Part shown: positions 56,051-64,000 of the stretch, one piece after another | Position numbering within the stretch: the stretch's first letter is position 1 | Layout: each line of letters opens with the position of its first letter | Origin: Xanthostigma xanthostigma | Lineage: Eukaryota; Arthropoda; Insecta; Raphidioptera; Raphidiidae | DNA length: 64,000 nucleotides | Assembly (NCBI GenBank): GCA_963575645.1 | Contig: OY754464.1 | Span: 2,666,001-2,730,000, forward strand | Reading direction: 5' to 3' | Program-made: the position numbers and the translations under genes | Notes under the pieces: model-generated | What the model was told of the DNA's origin: nothing | What the model saw: the letters and a program-made list of their open reading frames with translations, nothing else | Database searches by the model: none

Positions 56051-56527
56051 TTACAAAGAATCATTGTTTATATAGGGTTACTAATAGTACAATTTCGTGA
56101 CAAATTTCGTTACATAGGGAATCGAGTTTACCCCCGTTTTTAAAGAAGTATTCACTTCGAAAAACAAAGACTCTATTTTGTCGATATATCTTTGTTATTT
56201 CTCTATTTGTTTTGTCTTTGAAAACTCGATTCTAATTGAACTACAAATACTAATGAAATTAATTCCGATTAAAGCTGGTTTGAAAACTTCTGAGCACTTG
56301 TTTCTGAACTGTTTTGTGGTTAATACTATCGTTCGAGCAAAACTGACTTGACTTGAGAGTGTTTATTGATCGACCGTCGCGGTTAGCGCAAACTGTATTG
56401 CAAGTTCGAAACAATTTTGCATCATTATTTCGTGCGGAATTGTTCAACGCAGTAAACGACTGCTAGGTAACTATAGGATCAGAACCATCTTAATGCAGCA
56501 GAGATACAAACATGATGCCCGAAATAC
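56051..56527. other. unassigned intergenic sequence
   Basis: GAAGTATTCACTTC motif near 56146. No gene. Confidence 0.4.
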
Positions 56528-57255
56528 TGCTCTTATTAACGTGTAGCATAGTGGTGAGAGCACTAGACGCGCATTCGGGAGATGTACTGGGTTCGAACCC
56601 TGGCAGGGGGGGGAGAGTGACTGGAACTTTTTACGGCTGCCTCTCGCCGAGAAACGGTAATTCCTGTACGAGCCATCTTGATGGAGGTTTCCCCATAGAG
56701 ATATAAGTAACTAGAGCCCGCGAATGAGCCTTAAAAGTGTCTGCGATTGAGAGAGAGAAAACTGCTTACAATTCCGCATCACTATGGTAACTAAAGATAT
56801 AAACAGCACATGGCTATTTACATAAGGGTATCGTTTTCCCCGCACTTCCCTCTTCAGTTGAGGATCTGTCAACGAGCGCTCATAAAAGAGAGAGAGAGAG
56901 AGAGAATGATACGGAACGATTGCAGCGTTCTCTCTGTGAACTGCAGACACTTTCACTTATGGCAAGCATACCCGCTAACATACTCTAGACACTCTAGTAC
57001 CTATTTATATCTCTATGGGTTTCCCTCAATAATTCCATCAGATATAAATATCGAGATGGTTCCCTATTCAAGGCCTATTCAACTCCTATGCTCAAAAGAT
57101 TCCTACCTTATCCCGATTTCCTAAAATTCCTTCATTCGCCCATTGCTATTAATAATGTTGAAGTTTAAAAATGTAGAAAATAACGAGAAGTATGATAGAG
57201 GTGCGAATGGCGTCTGTTATGACATAAAATCGAGAAGCGGACAGTATTATACTGC
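56528..57255 (+). mobile_element. tRNA-derived SINE, split by a MITE
   Basis: Head GTGGTGAGAGCACTAGAC, GGGTTCGAACCCTGGCAG, body CTCTCGCCGAGAAACGGTAA. It stops at 56693, resumes at 57018 with GGTTTCCCTCAATAATTCC, and runs to ATGGCGTCTGTTATGACA. Same family as 36238-36676. Confidence 0.8.
56694..57017 (+). mobile_element. hAT-like MITE, family H, complete
   Basis: CATAGAGATATAAGTAACTA at the left; complement TTATATCTCTATG at the right; flanked by GGTTTCCC at 56686-56693 and 57018-57025, a perfect 8-bp duplication. Includes a (GA)n tract at about 56887-56904. Frames inside (56711-57124) are not genes. Confidence 0.85.
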
Positions 57256-57350
57256 TCTTAACCCTGATAGACGCTATAAGTTATGACATAAAATCGAGAA
57301 ATGAACAGTATTATTACTGCTCTTAACCCTGATAGACGCTATGACCTGTC
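57218..57350 (+). repeat. tandem duplication, about 66 bp
   Basis: TTATGACATAAAATCGAGAA...GCTCTTAACCCTGATAGACG occurs twice in tandem, overlapping the 3' end of the SINE. Confidence 0.7.
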
Positions 57351-57664
57351 AGCGGTTTGGCGTCTATAATCTACTCTCTCACACACTCTCTCTCTCTCTC
57401 TATTTTGTATTAACTAGGGTCAGACAACCAAAAAGAAACAAAAATATCTTCTATCAAATAGAGAAAAAACTAATTTTCTTTATCAGTTGAAGCGAATAAT
57501 TTGGTTCATGGTTTTGCTACTGCGCAATGCTAGGCTAAACAGAACAGAAGTAAACAAAGTGTGGTCACACAACTGTTTACAAATTAACTACAGCCTTACC
57601 TTTCCACTGATCTCTACAATTCGGATTGCTTAGTGATTTTCAACATAGAGATTAAGCATTCCTA
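57351..57664. other. unassigned intergenic sequence
   Basis: A (CT)n tract is at about 57383-57400. No gene. Confidence 0.4.
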
Positions 57665-57823
57665 TAAGCCTACTAGCGCCGTTAGTGGGTAATAGAGAAT
57701 TATTTAAAATCACTTTTTATGTAAATCGCGGTATGTTTTTATGGTGATAAGTCAAAAACTTTAGTTGGCCATAATGTGTCCCAAAAAAATGTACATAATA
57801 AGAACAAATATAGTTTAAAAAAC

Positions 57824-58073
57824 TTTATATCGAGCTAAAAAGTAAAAAATATTTTTTTCAAAATAAGCTTAAAGCAATAATGAATAAAAAATACTAGTAT
57901 TATTGTGAAAAAAGCGTGGGGCGCTTTGTTCCACATTTTCGTACATCGAGCGCCCCACGCTTTTTTCAAAATAATACTAGTATTTTTTATTCATTATTGT
58001 TTTAAGCTTATTTTGAAAAAAATATTTTTTACTTTTTAGTTCGATATAAAGCGTGTTTTTTAGTTTTTTTAAA
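57824..58073. repeat. palindrome with GTGGGGCGC apex
   Basis: Arms 57824-57924 and 57950-58073 (TAAAAAGTAAAAAATATTTT, AATAATGAATAAAAAATACT, AAAAAAGCGTGGGGCGC) pair almost fully; loop about 25 bp. The right outer piece is followed by a second copy of TTTTTACTTTTTAGTTTGAT. Confidence 0.8.
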
Positions 58074-58212
58074 CTATATTTATTTTTTACTTTTTAGTTT
58101 GATATAAAGCGTGTTTTTTAGTTTTTTTTTTTAAACTATACCTATTTATTTTCCATTTTTTAGTTCGATTTATTGTCAATAATTTGCCGAAAAAAAACAT
58201 TTTTTTTATTTC

Positions 58213-58300
58213 GGCGTGGACGGGATTAGAACCCACGACCGGTGACTCCGAGAGTTGACGTCAGCGAAGACTAGCGCCTTAGATCGCTTGGTCAACGATT
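58213..58300 (-). pseudogene. tRNA-Leu-like sequence with long variable arm
   Basis: Minus strand: GACCAAGCGATCTAAGGCGC resembles the D arm of tRNA-Leu (GATCTAAGGCGC), and CGTGGGTTCTAATCCCG gives a good T arm with CCACGCC as acceptor 3' strand. The 5' acceptor does not pair. Low-grade pseudogene or SINE head. Confidence 0.5.
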
Positions 58301-58560
58301 GCTCTTACAGTAGTGGCATAACATACTAACAGTAATAAACCACTTGCTGTAGTCCATACGAGGTTACAAACTAACATACATACAAACTTACAAGTGAAAC
58401 TAATATAAAGCGTCTAAAAAGTGTTGTTAATTTTATATACAATAAAATTCAGATTTGTAAACCATTATATAAATAGCATAACATAAAAGGTACGTGAGAA
58501 TTATTTATTTATCAATTATGACATACAATATATAAATAATTAATTAATTTGTTTACACTG

Positions 58561-58857
58561 ACAGCGTAACGTCAAATTATGGCGCAAATGATCTTTATTT
58601 TACTTAAATCGTCATCAGCGCAACAGCCCGGAACACAACAAGCATTTCCAGAGCGCTTAATTTTCTTGAGCAAGTTATAATGCTGACGTGCTTAAGCAAG
58701 TCTAAGCATCGAGAATCTGTTTTACGAAACGCTTTAAGCAAAATGCTTTAAACTGTATAAGTGCTTGCAGCTTTGCCCATAGCTCTGTAACTGACGAAGC
58801 CAGTTCGATGTAGTCAAAATTCTATTCCAGTCGGCCTCTAGCCCAGTTTGGTGAAAC
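58561..58857. other. unassigned intergenic sequence
   Basis: No gene or bounded repeat. Confidence 0.4.
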
Positions 58858-59358
58858 CGTAAGGCCTCTTGTTAACGAGAACGGATAACAGCCCGATTTT
58901 TATGACGGGCGACGGGTCGACGCGCAGTGTTCAATAGGTTATTGTTAACGCGACGGGCATGTAACCGTTGCAACAAAACTCAACGAATACCCGCACGTCG
59001 CCTCTCGGCGCGACGGCGGTCGGCCCGATGCAGTGGACCACGTAATTTCATAGAAGTCTGTTGACGACGACAGATGTGCGCGCACGTTTTTACCTATACC
59101 TACCTACCTACCTTGTGCTGCTCGTTGTGAATATGGAGTTTAAAATTGACATTGATATGGATTTATTAATTAGCCTTGTTCATAATAGACCAGTGTTGAG
59201 ACAAGACTAGAAAATTACAAAAATAAACAAGCAGGACTTCGCCCTTCAAGTGTAGAACTGGACGCGCTCACGTATATGCGGATCGTGTACAAAGGTAACC
59301 GTTTCGCGTCGGCCCGTTACCCGTTGAATAAAATGGTCGTTAACAAGAGCCCTAAGGC
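58858..59358. mobile_element. GC-rich MITE
   Basis: AGGCCTCTTGTTAACGAGAA at the left and the complement GTCGTTAACAAGAGCCCT at the right. Inner GACGGGTCGACGCG / CGCGTCGGCCCG pair too. Flanks TAAGG suggest a TA or TAA target. The frame 59276-59479 starts inside and is not transposase-like. Confidence 0.65.
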
Positions 59359-60021
59359 GCTTCTATTGTTGCAGAGGAACCAGGGCAATCCTTATGTTAA
59401 AGATCAGTCTCCGACCCCATCCTCTCAGTTTCCCGTGTTCGATTACTCTGCTAAGCGCGTAGTGTCCAACAGGAATTAAGTGGGAACGCGTGCTGTATCG
59501 TGTAGATGCCAAATAAAAACTAATTAAAACAAAAGAAAGTTCCCTCTCTTCTGTAGTAGTTTGGGAAATACGTGCCAAACGAAGAGGAAATGACAGATTA
59601 AAAAGGAGATTATTTATTCCAGGAGTATACTATAGAAACAGTGCCGTTAATATTATAATCGTCTCAGCATGTGATAAAAATATTCGAGAGGCTACGTGCG
59701 TTCAAAAATAATTATCTCGCGATAAATCTCCGTGCCTTGCATTTATTTTTTTAATAAAAGATAAACACAACAGACTTTCGTTAAGTCAGCGTCTGGGTTG
59801 TTCGAAGAAGTGTAACTTCTTCTTCTTAATCCAACGCAAGCGCTTTATAAAGACCGCTGCACACGAGGCTTGATTTCGTTCCAAGCGTGCTGCGGCGCTG
59901 GATTTTGTAATGGTTCGTGCGTGTCGGCTTCACGCGATGTATTAGGATTTTTAGCGGTTACGCAGCCCTACCGAAATGAACTGGTATATGAATTATAATT
60001 TAAAAGTTATAACTGAGCAAG
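59359..60021. other. unassigned, with a MITE P fragment
   Basis: AAAGACCGCTGCACACGAGG at about 59848 matches a family-P MITE end. GAAGTGTAACTTC lies near 59805. Otherwise nothing recognised. Confidence 0.4.
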
Positions 60022-60311
60022 CTGGCGTAGAGGTGAGAGCACCCGAGGTTCCGGGAGGTACCGGGTTCGAATCCCGGCGAGGGCAGATGTGGCCGGGACT
60101 AATTTCCTGCTATGCCTCTCGCCGAGAAACGGTAATTCCTGTACCGGCCATCTTGTTGAGGTGTTCCATGGTTACCCTCAATAATTCCAGTTAAATATTC
60201 AAGGCCATGGCCGATTACCTGTCAAACTCCTATGCTCAAAATTTGCCTACCTCATCCTAATGTCCCTAAAATTCCTTCATTCGCACATTTCTATTAATTA
60301 AGTGCAAATTT
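60022..60311 (+). mobile_element. tRNA-derived SINE, 5' part of a split copy
   Basis: TGGCGTAGAGGTGAGAGCAC, CGGGTTCGAATCCCGGCGAG, CTCTCGCCGAGAAACGGTAA, CTCAATAATTCCAG. It stops after AAATTTAAAA at about 60311; the missing 3' part is at 61035-61150. Confidence 0.8.
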
Positions 60312-61034
60312 AAAAAAAAATACGTGTGGCACTCGGGGACTGCCGCGGTAAAACTATTGCATATTCTTTTTAGGTCTTTAAGTTTTTCTTCTCTATAAAA
60401 CGAAAATAGCTAGGTATAAATAATAAGGTATAAATAGTGTAATTACACACCAAAACAATTATTCATTCAAAAAATTTGAACAAAAAGAACGATATTAAGA
60501 GTTTGATCATAGAATTTCGCGCGATGTACATTTATATAGATATAATATCATATATACTTTCTCTGCACATAACCTAAATAATTTAGGTTATTAGTATTAT
60601 ATATAAATTCATTAGGTAAATTCATAAGGTATAAATAGTGTAATTACACACCAAAACAATTATTCATTCAAAAAATTTGAACAAAAAGAACGATATTAAG
60701 AGTTTGATCATAGAATTTCGCGCGATGTACATTTATATAGATATAATATCATATATACTTTCTTTGCACATAACCTAAATAATTTAGGTTATTAGTATTA
60801 TATATAAAATACACAAATAAAGATAGAATCAGTTATGAGCAGTTATGCAGTTATGAGCACACAAACACCGTGCCGAAGTCTGCCGAACTGAAACGACGTT
60901 AGACGATGCACGGCTGTCAACGCCGCAGCGCTGTGCCGGTCGGAGTAGGGGGTGTTAGGTTTTTTTACGTTACGGAATTTCTTGATTCGGTCGCCGCGCT
61001 CAAAGCCCGCGATAGAAGCTATGCAATAGCTTAA
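60312..61034. mobile_element. about 720-bp insertion splitting the SINE
   Basis: Boundaries follow from the SINE halves. Left part GTGGCACTCGGGGACTGCC, CTATTGCATA; right part CGCCGCGCTCAAAGCCCG, TATGCAATAGCT. Short GCAATAG inverse near both ends. Contains the 201-bp tandem duplication. No coding frame. Confidence 0.5.
60425..60808 (+). repeat. 201-bp tandem duplication
   Basis: AAGGTATAAATAGTGTAATT starts at 60425 and 60626. The second unit lacks only its last few bases. I see one clear substitution (TCTCTGC / TCTTTGC), so it is very young or an assembly artefact. Confidence 0.85.
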
Positions 61035-61150
61035 AATGTAGAAAATAACGGGAAGTCTGTGATAGATGGAAAATAGTAATGGTATGAATGGCGTCTGTTA
61101 TGACAAAGTCGAGAAACGTACGTTAAACGCATTATTATTATTATTAATTT
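61035..61150 (+). mobile_element. SINE, 3' part of the split copy
   Basis: AAATGTAGAAAATAACGGGA, GAATGGCGTCTGTTATGACA, CGTACGTTAAACGC and an (ATT)n tail at about 61131-61146, as in 36238-36676. Confidence 0.75.
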
Positions 61151-61569
61151 AACAGTTATAGAATTCAACTCGATTTATTTCCGGATAAATTGTATTTAAA
61201 CTTTTTTCTGTCACTCCCTGTATATTGTTGTCGAACACACAATATACACATTGCACATTAATATGTAGAATTATACATTTATATAAGCTCTGTACATTTT
61301 AATGGAGTAAAATGGAATTCCGACATTCCTGTTGTTTCTCGACAACATTTAGGTATATATTATATAATTACATTTTCAAATTATTTACTTAATTTAAGCG
61401 AGTCTAATGTAACATTTTCTTCCCAATTTCAATGCAGATAACAAGATATTTAAACATTTTCCCCACAAAATACCCTACGGTAGAATTTTGATGTGTCGAA
61501 TTTTCAAACAATTAGCCACTGTCTATTTGTCTGCTGTAATCACTGTTCTCGCGTAACAGCGACAGGATT
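61151..61569. other. unassigned AT-rich sequence
   Basis: No feature recognised. Confidence 0.4.
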
Positions 61570-62063
61570 AAAAAACAAACCGGCCAAGTGCAAGTCGGAT
61601 TCGCGCACCGAGGGTTCCATACAATAGTTCCTCCATCACGGGAATATAGTCTCGAAGATTTTTCCCGTTTGGAAAACTGTTGTCCCCATACACATCGATA
61701 AACGTCGCAATCAGTCTGCCAGCTAAGCGTGTAATTGCAACGAATTCAGATAGACTACTGAACTGTCGCACCGTGTTGTATGCGAGAGTTCTCATATTGT
61801 GCTGTATAAACGCACCGGTAGCAGACGTTTGTTTTGTATTAGAACTGGTACTGTTGCGGTTTAAAAACATTTTTTTTTTGTAATGTAACTACAAATTTAC
61901 GTTTTTCGCATTTTTCCTTTTGCTTCTTGCCAAATTTCATGATTCTAGGTCAACGGGAAATACCCTATAGGTTTAGATTCCCAAGAGTCTTGACAGACAG
62001 GCGGACAACAAAGTGATCCTGTAAGGGTTCCTTTTTTTTCCTTTTGAGGTACGGAACCCTAAT
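61570..62063 (+). repeat. widespread insect repeat with AGGGTTCC ends
   Basis: GCCAAGTGCAAGTCGGATTC, CGCACCGAGGGTTCCATAC at the left; GGTCAACGGGAAATACCCTA, GACAACAAAGTGATCCTGTA and GGTACGGAACCCTAA at the right: a repeat I recognise from several insect genomes. AGGGTTCC(A/G)TAC is inverted at the ends. A 100-codon minus frame (61870-61568), without a recognised domain, fills the middle. Confidence 0.6.
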
Positions 62064-62530
62064 AAACAAAAGTGGACTAGGTACCTGATCAGAAATATCT
62101 GAAAAAAGCCAGGATAATTGAGAATGAAGTGTTGATGGAACGAAAACTATCACATTTGAAAAATTCCATCACAATACAATGACTTGACGCATTATATTTT
62201 TTTTAATTAGAATCTGCCTGTTACAGATTATTTAATATATTGTTAAAAAATGTTATTTGATTTATAATATCACATTTGCGAACTTGCTAAGGTCAAAACA
62301 TTAGAAATAGAAATATATTTATTATTATGGACCCTATGTAGGGTTTAAATTCGTCAAAAAATACATAAAATGTATTAACCAATATAACAACATATTTTAA
62401 AAGCATCGAGCACTTACTAAATTGCTTTAAACAATTTAAGCATCAAGCGTTAGACATAATAAAGAAATTATTCTAATTAAAGAAGTTTGACTTGAACAAA
62501 CAAGAAAACGATCTCTATATTTAACAAATA
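62064..62530. other. unassigned AT-rich sequence
   Basis: No feature recognised. Confidence 0.4.
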
Positions 62531-62903
62531 AAATTATAAATTTAAAAATTCCTCAACATTGTAGAAGGCTCTTTCAATTAAATATTTTTTATGGCCTTTT
62601 TGAAGGTTTTTATTTCCATACCTTTAATAAAATCTGGAATTTTATTATACAATTTGGGTGCAAAATAATTTATCGCGAGTGCTGATTTTTTAGTCTTAGA
62701 AAGTCAATGATTAAATGGTGCTTATTCCGTGTTGCATGGTCATGTAAATTTGAATGGATATTATAATTTTCACTATTTGTTTTAGCATACAGTAAGCATT
62801 CGTAGATATACCTACACGGGAGAGTCATTATGTTGTGTTCAATAAATTTAAAACATTTAAAAAATATTGGCACTATTATAAAAAACAGGACTCGGTTGAG
62901 CAT
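62531..62903 (-). pseudogene. jockey-like LINE, C-terminal end of the RT ORF
   Basis: Minus strand: IMTLPCRYIYECLLYAKTNS, then HSNLHDHATRNKHHLIIDFL, RLKNQHS; after a frameshift SALAINYFAPKLYNKIPDFI, KTFKKAIKN; after another ERAFYNVEEFLNL-stop. The motifs TLPxxYIYECL, H(D/Q)HxTRN, KLYNxIP and AFYxVEEF are typical of the region after the RT domain in jockey-clade ORF2. Two frameshifts and 5' truncation: inactive. Confidence 0.85.
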
Positions 62904-63499
62904 GGCATTTCAGCAGCAAGGTAATAAATATGTACCGAACGGGTTAAAAAACTACTACAAAATCGAAATGCTTTAGTTACCGCTGTTTTAATTTCGTAAT
63001 AGCGTATGTCTACTCGTATAATAGACGTGCTTTTATTGTATTATTTGATTTTATTTTCTTTTTTGGCGCGTATAGTTCCATAAAGCTTAAACAAAGATTC
63101 GAACGCATTATTATGAACATATTTGCTTTGACATTTGCACACTCTCTTGATATATGTGTATAAGAAGAAATATCTCGTTCTAGATATAAAGTGCAAAATG
63201 TATTTCGTCACTAACATATTTGAATAAAGTGGAATACACAAAATATACAGCGTGTCAATTTGGCACAGTGCCGATTTCGAAACAATGTACCAGTTAAAAG
63301 ATGGCGACAGAAATTGTCAAGGAACACTGGGTAAGAAGAAACACTCTCTTTCGATTTGTAGAGGGAGACTCAGGCTACACGAAAGATTGCATTTCTTCCA
63401 CTCAGTGTTTCTTGATCATTTCTGTTGCCATCATCCCAGCTATACCGGTGTTCCAAGACGGTTTTGCCGCCGGAATCACTGCTGGGACATTGTGGATTT
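62904..63499. other. unassigned intergenic sequence
   Basis: Two overlapping frames at 63252-63617 and 63301-63501 run into a MITE fragment and have no recognised domain. Confidence 0.35.
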
Positions 63500-64000
63500 A
63501 AAAATTAGAACCAGGGCTATTTATTTGCTTGTTTCGAGCAAGAACCAATCAGGAAACAGTATCTTGTTACGTGGGCCTCATGTGGACAAACGCTTCCAAA
63601 GAAACATGGCGTCATAGTGTGTTGTTCTGTTCAGAGAACAATAAACGCTCAGTTTTGTTAACAGTCGAACTGTATAGTACGCGCCACGAATCTAAAAGGC
63701 TCGGAAGTTAGATGCGAATGCAGTCTGTTGAAAAACTACAAACTCGCACCTCAACTAAACTAACATAGCAATAACAACTTGACAATAGCGTACTCGAGTG
63801 TACTTTAAAGCAGGAAAGCGACAAGTGACAAAGGCAAACGAGCGATTACGGCCAATCACCGCCGAGCGCACGTTCTGTGCAGGTACCTGGGAGGTGGTGG
63901 GAGTATCAACGGCTCTAAAATGTGCCTTTGCGACGCTGTTTGTGACTAACTTCCGAACATTTTAGATCCATGACGCGTACTATAACTGCGCGCGCACTGA
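63500..64000 (+). mobile_element. MITE family P, interrupted, runs off the window
   Basis: AGCAAGAACCAATCAGGAAA, TTCAGAGAACAATAAACGCT, GTCGAACTG, then MITE A, then ACTGCGCGCGCACTGA. The uninterrupted family reads CGAACTGTCACTGCGCGCGC, so the break is within this box. Confidence 0.75.
63675..63982. mobile_element. TA-target MITE, family A copy 2
   Basis: TAGTACGCGCCACGAATCTA and complement, flanked by TA at 63673-63674 and 63983-63984. Reverse orientation relative to 5555-5876, and nested in the family-P MITE. Confidence 0.85.

Larger units (their letters stand above)
57665..58560 (+). repeat. dispersed repeat, copy 2, interrupted
   Basis: 57665-57800 and 58415-58560 match 810-930 and 945-1090. 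The intervening 600 bp holds a palindrome and a tRNA-like sequence and is absent from the first copy. Confidence 0.65.

Noticed and set aside
61568-61870. 100-codon minus frame as a host gene
   Set aside because: It overlaps the borders of a dispersed repeat and has no recognised domain; kept only as a finding.

Overview
This window is AT-rich, non-coding nuclear DNA from an animal, almost certainly an insect. The evidence is several Helitron families with the terminal arrangement A|TC...CTAG|T and a terminal hairpin around CCCGG...CCGGG (families widespread in Lepidoptera, Hemiptera and other insects), mariner-type transposase relics with the signature ARSPDLTPLDYFLW, tRNA-derived SINEs, two non-LTR retrotransposon tails, and many MITEs. 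I cannot name the order or species. No open reading frame exceeds about 200 codons, and the longest is a tandem-repeat artefact. I find no convincing host protein-coding exon and no intact RNA gene. The window reads as an intergenic or large-intron graveyard of transposable elements.

Layout. 1-10 kb: hAT-like and TA-flanked MITEs, a Helitron 3' end, a large fold-back (3996-4534), a RTE/CR1-like LINE tail (4757-5260), and a nested inverted-terminus element (8399-9180). 10-20 kb: fold-backs, two TA-target MITEs that abut at one shared TA dinucleotide (13317-14447), a short-repeat family with a hammerhead-like core (15.4-16.9 kb), a TTAA-target MITE and a 370-bp palindrome (18598-18968). 20-33 kb: four MITEs in series (20634-23282), the last holding a mariner transposase C-terminus; a Helitron cluster (25.4-29.1 kb); nested palindromes; a MITE holding another transposase C-terminus (30353-30855); and a hAT element with a mariner-type element inside it (31175-32270).

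33-48 kb: hAT-like MITEs, a TTAA-target MITE split by a SINE with a perfect 15-bp target-site duplication (36021-36857), a pogo-like MITE followed by palindromes, a GC-rich island (about 45040-45540), a Helitron carrying a tRNA-Lys-derived module, and another Helitron split by a transposase-bearing MITE. 48-64 kb: a second Helitron with the tRNA module and a third in reverse, a 117-bp tandem duplication, a 60-bp minisatellite of about eight units (52701-53200) whose every unit holds a CTCF-like motif, a SINE split by a MITE with an 8-bp duplication, a near-identical 201-bp tandem duplication, a jockey-like LINE tail (62531-62903), and a nested MITE at the window end.

There is no operon or pathway here. 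The biology is the order of insertion, read from target-site duplications and interrupted copies, plus a few repeats (the CTCF-like minisatellite, the tRNA-bearing Helitrons, the hammerhead-like cores, the long perfect hairpins) that could have regulatory or RNA-level activity. All family names rest on termini, target sites and remembered protein motifs, not on a database search.
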